Origin: Desulfatirhabdium butyrativorans DSM 18734
GTDB taxonomy: Bacteria; Desulfobacterota; Desulfobacteria; Desulfobacterales; Desulfatirhabdiaceae
Length of the DNA stretch: 64,000 nucleotides
NCBI RefSeq assembly: GCF_000429925.1
Contig: NZ_KE386988.1
Coordinates: 13,783-77,782 of the forward strand
Reading direction: 5' to 3'
Shown here piece after piece: positions 1 through 8,082 of this stretch. Both the position numbers and the translations under genes were made by a program. The number at the start of each line of letters is the position of its first letter. The stretch's first letter is position 1. The notes below the pieces were generated by a model. The model had not been told where the DNA came from. It saw only the letters and a program-made list of their open reading frames with translations, and did no database searches.

Positions 1-71
1 CGTCATGTGCCCACTTCGTGGGCGTCAGGTGCTGCTTCGCAGCGTCAGGTGGCCGCAAGCGGCCGTCAGGG
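1..71. repeat. Tandem GTCAGGT-hairpin repeat array
   Basis: Four copies of a heptamer linker (GTCATGT at 2-8, GTCAGGT at 24-30 and 44-50, GTCAGGG at 65-71) are separated by three unrelated GC-rich hairpins: GCCCAC-ttc-GTGGGC (9-23), GCTGC-ttc-GCAGC (31-43) and GGCCGC-aa-GCGGCC (51-64). The linker is conserved while stem sequences differ but stay complementary, so structure seems to be what is kept. The array runs off the left edge and lies at the 3' end of thiE. Confidence 0.75.
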
Positions 72-703
72 GTTGGTTTTCGGATTTTTCGGTAGATTTC
101 GTGCAATGCCATCGCCGCTTGCGCTGGATTCCCGGCAGCGCAAATGGCGGAGACGACCGCCAGGGCATCGGCCCCGGCTTCGAGAACGGCGGCGGCGTTT
201 TCTTTGCCAATGCCGCCGATGGCAACGAGCCGGTGGCTTGACATCTTCCTCGCCCGCCGAAGACCATCTATCCCCCAGCAGTATTTTGTATCGATTTTGG
301 TCGGCGTCGGAAAGATCGCGCTCACCCCCAGATAATCCACGTCCAGCATTTCGGCAGCCATCAACTGTTCCTCGTTTTCTACGGAAAGCCCGATGAGCGC
401 CTGGCTGCCGAGAAGTTTTCTGGCCAGCGGATAGGGCATGTCGGACTGGCCGATGTGCACGCCATCGGCTCCTGCAGCCAGTGCCACATCGATCCGGTCA
501 TTGATCAGAAGCGGCACGCCTTTCGGCTTCAGCAGGCGCTGCAACCGGATGGCTTCTTCGACAAAACCCCGGGTATCGAGTTCTTTTTCCCGAAGCTGCA
601 CCACCGAAACGCCGCCTTCCACCGCCTGAAGCACCACATCTTCGATCCTGGCCGGTGCGCACGCCTTGCGGTCGGTGACCAGATAAATGCCTTCGATCTT
701 CAT
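1..703 (-). CDS. thiE: Thiamine-phosphate synthase ThiE (3' end outside window)
   Basis: ThiE couples the pyrimidine pyrophosphate and thiazole phosphate to form thiamine phosphate. The protein begins MKIEGIYLVTDRK and continues with VVQLREKEL, a GVHIGQSD segment and an AIGGIGKENA phosphate-binding loop, which is the usual TIM-barrel synthase order. The ATG at 703 follows an AAGGAG site. It lies 9 bases after thiM and is last in thiC-thiM-thiE. The natural C-terminus would be expected near residue 205, but the frame stays open to the window edge through the hairpin repeat array. That adds more than 20 low-complexity residues, so the tail looks like a repeat-derived extension. The stop codon is not visible. 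Confidence 0.9.
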   Translation of the reverse strand, partial: MKIEGIYLVTDRKACAPARIEDVVLQAVEGGVSVVQLREKELDTRGFVEEAIRLQRLLKPKGVPLLINDRIDVALAAGADGVHIGQSDMPYPLARKLLGSQALIGLSVENEEQLMAAEMLDVDYLGVSAIFPTPTKIDTKYCWGIDGLRRARKMSSHRLVAIGGIGKENAAAVLEAGADALAVVSAICAAGNPAQAAMALHEIYRKIRKPTPDGRLRPPDAAKQHLTPTKWAHD

Positions 704-712
704 GGGGCTCCT

Positions 713-1525
713 TCAGTTCCGTTGTTCTTCCGCCCGAATTCGGCCAACAATCGTTTCCTGCCGCATGCCGTAGAGCGCATCCAGAAAGTGGGGGACGAAA
801 CTGCCGGGCCCCGGGGCCTGCCCGGCAGCGATCTCGCCGGCAATTCCCATCACGGCCATGGCCGATGTTGCGGCTGAAGCGGCATCGGGATTTACGGCAA
901 CAAAAGCGCCGCACAGGGCGGAGGCGCTGCATCCCATTCCGGTGACCCGGCTCATCAAGGGATGGCCATTGAAAATTTTTACCTCCCGATCATTGGCGAC
1001 AATCCAGTCGATGGCGCCGCTCACACAGACCGTGCAACCGAACCGGCTGCAGAGTTTTCTGGCTGCCTCGGCGGCATCGGCGGAATCGGCCAGGCTGTCC
1101 ACCCCCCTGGTCCGGCCGACGGTGCCCGCAAGGGCCAGAATTTCGGAGGCATTGGCCCGGATCAACCGAACCGGGGCCGTTCCCAGCAATTCGGACGCCA
1201 CCCGCGTCCGGTAGCCCGTGGCGCCCGCGCCTACGGGATCAAGCACAATGGGAACCCCCAGTCGATCTGCGGCCGCCATTGCCAGTTTCATGGAAGCGAC
1301 CCATGCCTCGCTCAAGGTACCGATGTTGATGACCAGCGCTTTTGCCAGCCGGACCATTTCCGCCGCCTCCTCGTGCGCATGCGCCATGACCGGCGATGCG
1401 CCGATGGCCAGCAGGGCGTTGGCCGTCACGTTCATCACGACATAATTGGTAATATTGTGCACGAGCGGATTTTCATTTCGGATGTTCTCCACATCCTTCC
1501 AGACGGCATTCACGCGTTCTTGCAT
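713..1525 (-). CDS. thiM: Hydroxyethylthiazole kinase ThiM
   Basis: ThiM phosphorylates 4-methyl-5-(2-hydroxyethyl)thiazole, allowing salvage of the thiazole half of thiamine. The 270-residue protein has the family signatures in order: PLVHNITNYVVMN near the N-terminus, GASPVMAHA, NIGTLSEAW, the LDPVGAGATGYR motif around residues 100-110, an IRANASEI segment, and a C-terminal GMGCSASALCGAF anion-hole loop. Length matches the family. It sits between thiC (13-base gap) and thiE (9-base gap), so the three genes very likely form one transcript under the TPP riboswitch. Confidence 0.95.
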   Translation of the reverse strand: MQERVNAVWKDVENIRNENPLVHNITNYVVMNVTANALLAIGASPVMAHAHEEAAEMVRLAKALVINIGTLSEAWVASMKLAMAAADRLGVPIVLDPVGAGATGYRTRVASELLGTAPVRLIRANASEILALAGTVGRTRGVDSLADSADAAEAARKLCSRFGCTVCVSGAIDWIVANDREVKIFNGHPLMSRVTGMGCSASALCGAFVAVNPDAASAATSAMAVMGIAGEIAAGQAPGPGSFVPHFLDALYGMRQETIVGRIRAEEQRN

Positions 1526-1538
1526 GTCTCAATTCCTT

Positions 1539-2801
1539 TCATCGCTTCATGGCGCACCATTCCCCGCACATCGTGCAGGGTCGCTGGGCATCGGCTTGGC
1601 CTTCCGCCTGCTCCACCGTCTCCAGGTACCGGTCGAATTTTTCCGGATCGAGGGCAAATGACTTCTGCCCCTGCCAATCGAATGCTTTTCGTGCCCGGGA
1701 AATCCCGAGGTTCGCCTCGACTTCGGCGCGCCGCTTCCTGGCCAGATCCGCTGCAGAAGCGGCAATCCGAGATGCCATCACGCCCTCGAAGACATCCTCC
1801 GGCTCCGGAAGCCGCAAATGCTCGGCTGGCGTCACCACACACAGAAAATCGGCCCCGAACATGCCCGCCATCGCTCCGCCGATGGCGCCTGCAATGTGAT
1901 CGTAGCCCGGACTTCGATCGATGACCAGCGGTCCAAGCACATAAAAGGGCGCCTGATCGCAGATACGCTTCTGTCTGCGTACATTCTCTTCGATATCCGC
2001 CATCGGCACATGTCCCGGACCCTCCACCATCACCTGCACATCCGCAGCCCGGCACCTGCCCACCAGCTCGCCGATCACATCCAGCTCGCCGAACTGGGCG
2101 GCATCGTTGGCATCCGCCGTGCAGCCCGGCCGCAGCCCGTCCCCCAGCGACAAGGTCACATCGTAGGTTTTGGCCACTTCCAGAATGTCATCGAAACGCT
2201 CATACAGGAAGCTTTCCGCACTCCGATGCTTCATCCACTGGGCGATGAGCGCACCGCCCCGGCTCACGATCCCCATCACCCGATTGGCAACAAACGGCAA
2301 ATGCCGCTTGAGAAGCCCCGCATGAATGGTCATGAAATCCACACCATCCCTGGCCTGGCTTTCCATGACGCGAAGGAATCGGTCGAAATTCAACTCATCC
2401 GTAGCGTTCAGGCCGATCACCGCTTCATATATCGGTACGGTTCCCACCGGAATATCGAACGTGTCCAGGATGCGGCGGCGCAATGCCGGGACATCGCCCG
2501 CTATGGACAAGTCCATGATGGTATCCGCCCCTGCCCGAATGGCGGCCTCGACTTTCCGGATTTCAACCTCCTCGTCACAATGGGAAGGCGATGTGCCGAT
2601 ATTGGCGTTGATCTTCACCCGCATCCCATTGCCGATGGCAATCGGCGTAATCGCCTGATGGTTACAGTTTCGCGGTATGACGATCCGGCCTTTTACGATT
2701 TCACCGGCCAGCCATTCCTGCCCGGCGCCTTCCTTCCGGCTGACCATCTCAATTTCTTTTGTGCCTTGTTGTTTCCTGATCGCCTCGATGAGCGTTCCCA
2801 T
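1539..2801 (-). CDS. thiC: Phosphomethylpyrimidine synthase ThiC
   Basis: ThiC is the radical-SAM enzyme that rearranges aminoimidazole ribotide into HMP phosphate, the pyrimidine half of thiamine. The 420-residue protein has the core motifs NANIGTSPSH, DLSIAGD, GTVPIYEAV, FMTIHAG, SRGGALIAQWM, LSLGDGLRPG and VEGPGHVPM. Its C-terminal cluster-binding cysteines are C409, C412 and C416 (CTMCGEWC), a CX2CX3C spacing one residue shorter than the common CX2CX4C form. It is the first gene of the thi operon, directly downstream of a TPP riboswitch and terminator. Confidence 0.97.
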   Translation of the reverse strand: MGTLIEAIRKQQGTKEIEMVSRKEGAGQEWLAGEIVKGRIVIPRNCNHQAITPIAIGNGMRVKINANIGTSPSHCDEEVEIRKVEAAIRAGADTIMDLSIAGDVPALRRRILDTFDIPVGTVPIYEAVIGLNATDELNFDRFLRVMESQARDGVDFMTIHAGLLKRHLPFVANRVMGIVSRGGALIAQWMKHRSAESFLYERFDDILEVAKTYDVTLSLGDGLRPGCTADANDAAQFGELDVIGELVGRCRAADVQVMVEGPGHVPMADIEENVRRQKRICDQAPFYVLGPLVIDRSPGYDHIAGAIGGAMAGMFGADFLCVVTPAEHLRLPEPEDVFEGVMASRIAASAADLARKRRAEVEANLGISRARKAFDWQGQKSFALDPEKFDRYLETVEQAEGQADAQRPCTMCGEWCAMKR

Positions 2802-2819
2802 GATACGTCTCCTTGAAAA

Positions 2820-2863
2820 AACAAAAAAGCGGATGAGAGCGCAAGAAAACGCTCATCCGCTTT
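2820..2863 (-). terminator. Riboswitch-controlled intrinsic terminator before thiC
   Basis: On the minus strand a stem of AAAGCGGATGAGCG pairs with CGCTCTCATCCGCTTT (one small bulge) and is followed by a T-run (plus-strand A-run 2823-2828). It lies between the TPP aptamer and the thiC start. It is therefore the likely expression platform: TPP binding would favour termination. Confidence 0.85.
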
Positions 2864-2879
2864 GGAAAAAGGCTGTTTC

Positions 2880-2952
2880 CTTACGCTGGCATGACCCAGG
2901 TCAAGTTCGAGGGTATGATCTCAGCCCCGTTTGCAGGGCACCCCTAACAGAA
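2880..2952 (-). promoter_or_regulatory. TPP (THI-box) riboswitch
   Basis: Read on the minus strand the segment contains the conserved THI-element blocks in order: GGGGTGC, a short variable arm, GGGCTGAGA, ATACCC, GAACTTGACCTGGGTCATG and GCCAGCG. CTGAGA and the CTGG/TGCCAGCG part form the pyrimidine- and pyrophosphate-sensing helices of the known aptamer. Position upstream of thiC and the adjoining terminator support TPP feedback control of thiC-thiM-thiE. Confidence 0.95.
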
Positions 2953-2978
2953 TAAAATGTTGCTGCCGCCGACCATTG

Positions 2979-3275
2979 GTACCTGAACGGAAACCCCGTT
3001 TTGGATACAACCTGAGCCGGAGGGCGGGCTGTTTTGCGATGCAGCGGGAACTTGTCTGAAGCCGCCGGAAATCGTTGGGCCGGGCGTTCTCCAGGAGAAA
3101 GCACAATATAAACCCCTCATTCATTGGATTCGGCTTTTCTGGATGGATCCGGACCCGCCCGGCCCGTACGATATCGGGCGGCTGTCCTGCGTTCCGCAGG
3201 ATTTCACGCTGTATCGCAAAATTGCCTGCCCGCAGGCGGCGCGCTGCTCCGAATAGGGGGTTTCCGTTCAGGCAC
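2979..3275. mobile_element. MITE-like element, family 1, copy 1 (full length)
   Basis: A 297-bp non-coding block bounded by inverted termini (left GTACCTGAACGGAAACC, right GGTTTCCGTTCAGGCAC). The same ends and interior recur at 6417-6620, 13092-13180, 33572-33868 and 52888-52991, including a TTTTGCGATGCAGCGGGAAC block and a GCCTGCCCGCAGGCGGC palindrome. Copy 4 is also 297 bp but inverted. No credible protein is encoded, so transposition would need a transposase elsewhere. Confidence 0.75.
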
Positions 3276-3343
3276 TATTTATGTACCATTACCCCTTCCT
3301 CCGCCACAAATCAACACGGAATATTCAACCATCTTCTTTTCTC

Positions 3344-3373
3344 TTGACGGATTCTCCGGTCTTCGCTTATGAT
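3344..3373 (+). promoter_or_regulatory. Sigma70-like promoter upstream of fusA
   Basis: TTGACG (3344-3349), an 18-bp spacer and TATGAT (3368-3373) each match consensus at five of six positions. Transcription would start near 3380, giving a leader of about 200 nt before the EF-G start codon. Confidence 0.65.
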
Positions 3374-3409
3374 ATGCAACCTGTTTGGATGAACCAGCCA
3401 ATCTGGAAA

Positions 3410-3443
3410 AGTCCCTTTCTCAAGGGGCTTTTTCTGTTTTTTG
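3410..3443 (+). terminator. Intrinsic terminator/attenuator in the fusA leader
   Basis: AGTCCCTT (3410-3417) pairs with AAGGGGCT (3422-3429) around a TCTC loop and is followed by a T-rich run (TTTTTCTGTTTTTT). It lies about 35 nt downstream of the predicted promoter and about 140 nt before fusA. It could end a short RNA or attenuate fusA. Confidence 0.7.
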
Positions 3444-3581
3444 GTCCTCGCTTTTTTCGCCGGATAAACAGCGTTTATCTTCTTCATTTCAATCAGCGCA
3501 AACATTTTCAGCACGGTGTCAGGCGGTGCGGATACCATCAGCCGCCTCATGATGAATTATGTGTATTCAAGGAAGAACGAG

Positions 3582-5666
3582 ATGGAAAAACGAATTGACA
3601 ACGTCCGCAACATCGGTATCAGCGCCCACATCGATTCCGGAAAAACCACGCTGACCGAACGCATTCTGTATTATACCAACCGTATCCATGCCATTCACGA
3701 CGTGAAGGGCAAGGATGGCGTCGGCGCCACCATGGATTCCATGGACCTCGAGCGGGAGCGGGGCATCACCATCGCATCCGCAGCCACCTACTGCGAATGG
3801 GAGGGGCATCAGATCAACATCATCGACACCCCGGGGCATGTGGATTTCACCATCGAGGTGGAGCGCTCGCTGCGCGTGCTTGACGGCGCGATCCTCGTGC
3901 TGTGCGCTGTTGGAGGGGTTCAGTCCCAGTCCATCACGGTGGACCAGCAGATGAAGCGCTACAATGTTCCGTGCATCGCCTTCATCAACAAGTGCGACCG
4001 AAGCGGCGCCAACCCGAAGCGCGTCATCCAGCAGCTTCAGGAAAAGCTGGGCCACAACGCCGTCGCCCTGCAGATTCCCATCGGCGCTGAAAGCGATTTC
4101 GAGGGGATCGTGGATCTGGTCCGGATGGAAGCCATCACTTTTGACGGCCAGAACGGGGAATTCATCCGGAAGGGCCCCATTCCGGAGACGCTGCTGGCCG
4201 AAGCCCGTGAAGCCCGAGAACAACTGCTCGACGCCGTATCGGTGTTTTCAGACGAGCTGACCGAAGCGATCCTGGAAGAGCGGGAAATCCCGGTAGAGAT
4301 GATCATGAGCGCCATTCGTACAGGTACGCTCAAGCGTGGCCTCACACCGGTGCTGATGGGCTCGGCCTACCGCAACAAAGGGGTTCAGCCGCTGCTGGAT
4401 GCCGTTCTCAGTTACCTGCCCTGCCCGTCGGATGTGGAAAACACCGCCCTCGACATGGAACACGACGAGGCGCCGGTCCGGCTCGAACACAATGCGGAAC
4501 TTCCGGTCGTGGCCCTGGCCTTCAAACTCGAAGACGGGCAATACGGGCAGCTCACGTATATCCGGGTCTATCAGGGAACGATCGCCAAGGGATCCACCAT
4601 CGTCAACACCCGAACCGGAAGGAAAGTCAAGGTCGGCCGGGTGGTGCGGATGCATGCCGACCAGATGGAAGACATCGAGGCCGTTCCTGCCGGATACATC
4701 GGCGCGCTTTTCGGCATCGAATGCGCATCGGGGGACACCTTCGTTTCGACAGGATCGAGACTCACGATGAGCTCCATGTTCGTACCCAAACCGGTCATCT
4801 CGCTTTCCATCGTTCCCAAGGACAACAAGAGCCAGATCAACATGTCCAAGGCCCTGAACCGCTTCACGAAGGAAGACCCGACTTTCAAGGCGCATTTCAA
4901 CGAGGAAACCAACGAAACGATCATCGAAGGCATGGGCGAGCTGCATCTCGATATCTACGTGGAGCGCATGAAGCGCGAATACAATGCCGAAGTGACCACC
5001 GGCATTCCCCAGGTGGCTTATCGCGAAACGATCACAAAAACAGGGGAGTTCAATTACACCCACAAGAAACAGACGGGCGGTGCGGGTCAGTACGGCCGGG
5101 TGGCCGGATACCTGGAACCCTGCGAAGAGGATTTCGTCTTTGACAACCAGATCACCGGCGGTGCCATCCCCACCCAGTTCATCCCGTCCTGTGAAAAGGG
5201 TTTCCGGCAGTGCCTGGCCAAGGGTCCGCTCATGGGTTTTCCGGTAACCGGGGTGAAGGCCGTGATCACAGACGGCGCCAGCCATGCGGTGGACTCCTCC
5301 GATATGGCCTTTCAGGCCGCTGCCCGCGGGGCATTCCAGGAAGGATACCGCAAAGCCAAACCCGTCATTCACGAGCCCATCATGAAGGTGGCCGTCGAGA
5401 GCCCCACGGAATTTCAGGGGGCTGTCATGGGTCTTTTGAACCAGAGGCGGGGAATGATCGTCGGCTCGCAGGACGAAGGCAATTTCTGTGTCATCGAAAG
5501 CCATGTGCCGCTTGCCGAAATGTTCGGTTTCTCGACGGTGCTGCGATCCGCCACCCAGGGCAAGGCCCAGTTCACCATGGAATTTCTGGCATACAAGCAG
5601 ATTCCGCAGTCCGTAGCCGACCAATTGGCCAAAAAAGCGGCCGACACCAAAAAACATGCTGCATAG
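3582..5666 (+). CDS. fusA: Elongation factor G, spd/mitochondrial EF-G1 type
   Basis: EF-G drives tRNA-mRNA translocation on the ribosome with GTP. The 694-residue protein has the G1 loop AHIDSGKTT (residues 15-23), the switch-II DTPGH (82-86) and NKCD (136-139), followed by domains II-V (for example GGAGQYGRV and RRGMI). The segment [20 protein letters not shown] and the Ser in HIDSGKT are characteristic of mitochondrial EF-G1 and the spirochaete/planctomycete/deltaproteobacterial spdEFG1 group, as opposed to canonical bacterial EF-G. A longer in-frame start exists at 3516, but the ATG at 3582 has an AAGGA site and gives the family N-terminus. In spd-type organisms a second EF-G usually handles ribosome recycling; none is in this window. 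Confidence 0.93.
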   Translation: MEKRIDNVRNIGISAHIDSGKTTLTERILYYTNRIHAIHDVKGKDGVGATMDSMDLERERGITIASAATYCEWEGHQINIIDTPGHVDFTIEVERSLRVLDGAILVLCAVGGVQSQSITVDQQMKRYNVPCIAFINKCDRSGANPKRVIQQLQEKLGHNAVALQIPIGAESDFEGIVDLVRMEAITFDGQNGEFIRKGPIPETLLAEAREAREQLLDAVSVFSDELTEAILEEREIPVEMIMSAIRTGTLKRGLTPVLMGSAYRNKGVQPLLDAVLSYLPCPSDVENTALDMEHDEAPVRLEHNAELPVVALAFKLEDGQYGQLTYIRVYQGTIAKGSTIVNTRTGRKVKVGRVVRMHADQMEDIEAVPAGYIGALFGIECASGDTFVSTGSRLTMSSMFVPKPVISLSIVPKDNKSQINMSKALNRFTKEDPTFKAHFNEETNETIIEGMGELHLDIYVERMKREYNAEVTTGIPQVAYRETITKTGEFNYTHKKQTGGAGQYGRVAGYLEPCEEDFVFDNQITGGAIPTQFIPSCEKGFRQCLAKGPLMGFPVTGVKAVITDGASHAVDSSDMAFQAAARGAFQEGYRKAKPVIHEPIMKVAVESPTEFQGAVMGLLNQRRGMIVGSQDEGNFCVIESHVPLAEMFGFSTVLRSATQGKAQFTMEFLAYKQIPQSVADQLAKKAADTKKHAA

Positions 5667-5757
5667 GATCGGGGAGCGGTCATGGCCCGCAAGAGCGGCG
5701 GCCCCGGTTGTCCGGGGCCCTGCCCGCGTATTGAACCTGAAAGAAAGGAGCCGTTTC

Positions 5758-6417
5758 ATGCTGATTGCAGACGCCATCCAGAAAAGTCCGATCCGTCACC
5801 TCGGCACCAACCCGACAACCATCCTCGAACCTGGCCGCTTCGGCGCCATCGTCGCGGAACCCGGCATGGGAAAAACCTCTCTGCTCGTGCAAATCGGCCT
5901 GTATGCCCTGCTCAACGAAAAGCCCGTCCTGCATATCAGCCTGAACGATCCGGTACACAAGGTCAGTCTGTGGTACAAGGAACTGTACCGGCACTTCGTA
6001 CGAACGAACGACATCGAAACAGCGGCCGACATCTGGGAAAGCATCCAGAGCCACCGCTTCATCATGACCTTCCAGGTGGAAGGCTTCAGCGTTCCGAAGC
6101 TTCGGGAACGTTTGACGGATCTGACCGAACAAGGCATTTTTGCTCCGAGGGTCCTCATGATCGATGGGCTTCGCTTTGACGAGGGGGTTTCGGAGACGAT
6201 CTCGGCCATCGGCGAGTTGTGCGATTCGATGGGACTGAGCGCCTGGTTTACGGCCTCCGCCACCCCGCAAGCCCGGGCCATCGTGGCGGCAGACCCGTTC
6301 GATGTCGTGCTCGGGCTGCAAATGGAAGACAAGACCGTTCGGATTTCGGTGGAAAGAGGAGGCCGGGAGGCGCCTGCAGATTTGAGCTTCGACCCGGATA
6401 CGATGCTGATACGGTAG
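5758..6417 (+). CDS. P-loop ATPase of RecA/KaiC-like fold, function unknown
   Basis: A 219-residue protein with a Walker A motif AEPGMGKTS (residues 33-41), a Walker B-like VLMIDGL segment near residue 135, and no transmembrane segment or signal peptide. The layout resembles single-domain RecA/KaiC-like ATPases, but I do not recognise a named family. The ATG at 5758 follows an AAAGGAG site. It lies 91 bases after fusA with a 7-bp GCCCCGG/CCGGGGC hairpin (5701-5718) between them, which lacks a T-run and so may not separate transcripts. The stop codon overlaps the first base of a MITE-like element, so insertion may have set the 3' end of the gene. Confidence 0.75.
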   Translation: MLIADAIQKSPIRHLGTNPTTILEPGRFGAIVAEPGMGKTSLLVQIGLYALLNEKPVLHISLNDPVHKVSLWYKELYRHFVRTNDIETAADIWESIQSHRFIMTFQVEGFSVPKLRERLTDLTEQGIFAPRVLMIDGLRFDEGVSETISAIGELCDSMGLSAWFTASATPQARAIVAADPFDVVLGLQMEDKTVRISVERGGREAPADLSFDPDTMLIR

Positions 6418-6620
6418 TACCCGAACGAAAACCCGGTTTTGGTTACAACCTGATCCGGAGGGCAGACTGTTTTGCGATGCAGCGGGAACTTGTCTGAAGC
6501 CGCCCGACCCGTAAGAGATCGGGCGGCTGTCCTGCGTTCCGCAGGATTTCACGCTGTGTCGCAAAATTGCCCGCCCGCAGGCGGCGCGCTGCTCCGAATA
6601 GGGGCTTTCCATTCAGGCAC
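6417..6620. mobile_element. MITE-like element, family 1, copy 2
   Basis: A 204-bp copy with ends GTACCCGAACGAAAACCC and TTTCCATTCAGGCAC, lacking about 90 bp of the interior of the 297-bp copies. It keeps the TTTTGCGATGCAGCGGGAAC block and the GCCGCCCG...CGGGCGGC inverted arms. Possible flanking duplication CGGTA: before the left end and two bases after the right end. It fills most of the gap between the ATPase and the metallophosphoesterase. Confidence 0.72.
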
Positions 6621-6720
6621 TGCGGTAACATTCTGCGTCTCCGAGACCACCATGGCGGGGATGTATCTTCGCCCCGCCGAATGATCAATCTGCATTCCGT
6701 CATTTGCAAGGCATCCATCC

Positions 6721-7860
6721 ATGACCCTTTTCTTCCTCACTTACCTGTTGCTCTACGGCGGCATTCACCTGTATGTATTTTACCGGCTTCAGGCCGCCTA
6801 CCCAATGTCGCTGCCTGCCAAAACGCTGGTGATCGGCGCCCTGGCATCGATGGTGATCTCCCCCGTCCTGGTGCGGTTTCTCGAACGAAACGGTTACGAG
6901 CTGCCCGCCAATGCCTTCGCCCATGTCGGTTATCTGTGGATGGGGTTGATTTTCCTCTTTTTTTCCACTTCCCTGATTTTCGATTTCTACCGGCTCATCC
7001 TGCATGCAGGCACCTGGTTTGGCATTTCGGGGCTTTCCGGCTGGGTACCGCAAAGCCGGTTGCGGCTTTTGCTGCCGCTTGCGGTTTCCCTGTTGCTGAC
7101 AGGCTACGGATATGCGGCTGCGCTTCGGATCGTACCGGAAACGGTTACCATCGAAACCGGCAAACTGCCTCAGGGCATGCAGCGGCTTCGGATCGCACAG
7201 ATTTCAGATGTCCATCTGGGCCTGATCGTATCGGGTATGCGGGTTGAACGGATTTGCAAGGCCATTGAAAAAGCCAACCCCGACATTCTCGTATCGACCG
7301 GAGATTTGATGGACGGTCAGCTCGACGGTCTGGCCGCTTCCGTCGAACGCCTGCGCCGCATACAGCCGCGGTTCGGGAAAGTGGCCGTGACGGGAAATCA
7401 TGAATTCTACGCCGGGATCGAACAATCCCTCCAATTGACAAAAGCTGCCGGATTTCGGGTGCTTCGTGGAGAGCGATTCGATGTCGGCAATATTGTCCGC
7501 TTTGTCGGCATCGACGAGCGTACAGTGCAATGGAACGATGGATCCTTTTCTTCCGAAAAGGACCTGCTGCCGCCGGCGTCCGATCGAAACATGTTGACCG
7601 TTTTGCTCAAACATCGCCCCGTTGTTCGCCAAGCTTCCCTTGGGGCCTTCGATCTGCAACTCTCCGGCCACACACACGCGGGCCAGATCCTGCCATTTTC
7701 GCTGGTTACCCGCCTCTTGTTTCCCTACCACCGGGGTCTGTATCCACTCCAGAACGGCTCGGCCATTTACGTCAGCCGCGGCACCGGCACCTGGGGTCCG
7801 CCCATCCGAATCGGCTCGGCCCCCGAAGTCACGATCATCGATTTTGTGCAGCGGGGTTGA
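6721..7860 (+). CDS. Membrane-anchored metallophosphoesterase (YkuE-like)
   Basis: A 379-residue calcineurin-like phosphoesterase. The first 130 residues contain about four hydrophobic membrane helices, and the catalytic domain follows. The dinuclear metal-site motifs are all visible: D163 and H165 (SDVHLG), D195 (STGDLMDG), N226-H227 (GNHE) and H317/H319 (GHTHAG). This N-terminal membrane plus C-terminal phosphoesterase layout is typical of the YkuE/YaeI group; YaeI-like members act on lipid-linked substrates such as UDP-diacylglucosamine. Substrate cannot be read from the sequence. It appears to be a single gene, flanked by a MITE-like element and the liv cluster. Confidence 0.88.
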   Translation: MTLFFLTYLLLYGGIHLYVFYRLQAAYPMSLPAKTLVIGALASMVISPVLVRFLERNGYELPANAFAHVGYLWMGLIFLFFSTSLIFDFYRLILHAGTWFGISGLSGWVPQSRLRLLLPLAVSLLLTGYGYAAALRIVPETVTIETGKLPQGMQRLRIAQISDVHLGLIVSGMRVERICKAIEKANPDILVSTGDLMDGQLDGLAASVERLRRIQPRFGKVAVTGNHEFYAGIEQSLQLTKAAGFRVLRGERFDVGNIVRFVGIDERTVQWNDGSFSSEKDLLPPASDRNMLTVLLKHRPVVRQASLGAFDLQLSGHTHAGQILPFSLVTRLLFPYHRGLYPLQNGSAIYVSRGTGTWGPPIRIGSAPEVTIIDFVQRG

Positions 7861-7993
7861 TTCCTCCCGCTGCACCGGGCGGCTGCATCATTCCGATGCG
7901 AAGCAAACGGATCCTCAACCCATCCGCTCAGTTGTGACCAACCGGCTGTTTGCGGATCCTGCAATTTCCGTATTGGATTCCGCTCACTTTTCC

Positions 7994-8023
7994 TTGACAC
8001 ATTCCGCTTCACTCCCCTATATT
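7994..8023 (+). promoter_or_regulatory. Sigma70-like promoter of the liv operon
   Basis: TTGACA (7994-7999, perfect match), an 18-bp spacer and TATATT (8018-8023, five of six) lie 59 bases upstream of livK, which also has an AAGGAGG ribosome-binding site. Confidence 0.7.
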
Positions 8024-8082
8024 CCATCCGGTTTTCAGTATGCCCCGTCTTTTTTTCTTACCCCCAAATCAAGGAGGCCGAT

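Noticed and set aside
5701-5718. Terminator between fusA and the small ATPase gene
   Set aside because: Stable GCCCCGG stem but no T-run, and the ATPase gene follows closely on the same strand.
4248-5777. 509-codon open frame antisense to fusA
   Set aside because: Shadow of a GC-rich coding sequence: lies fully opposite a conserved gene, has Arg/Gly/His-rich composition and no family motifs.
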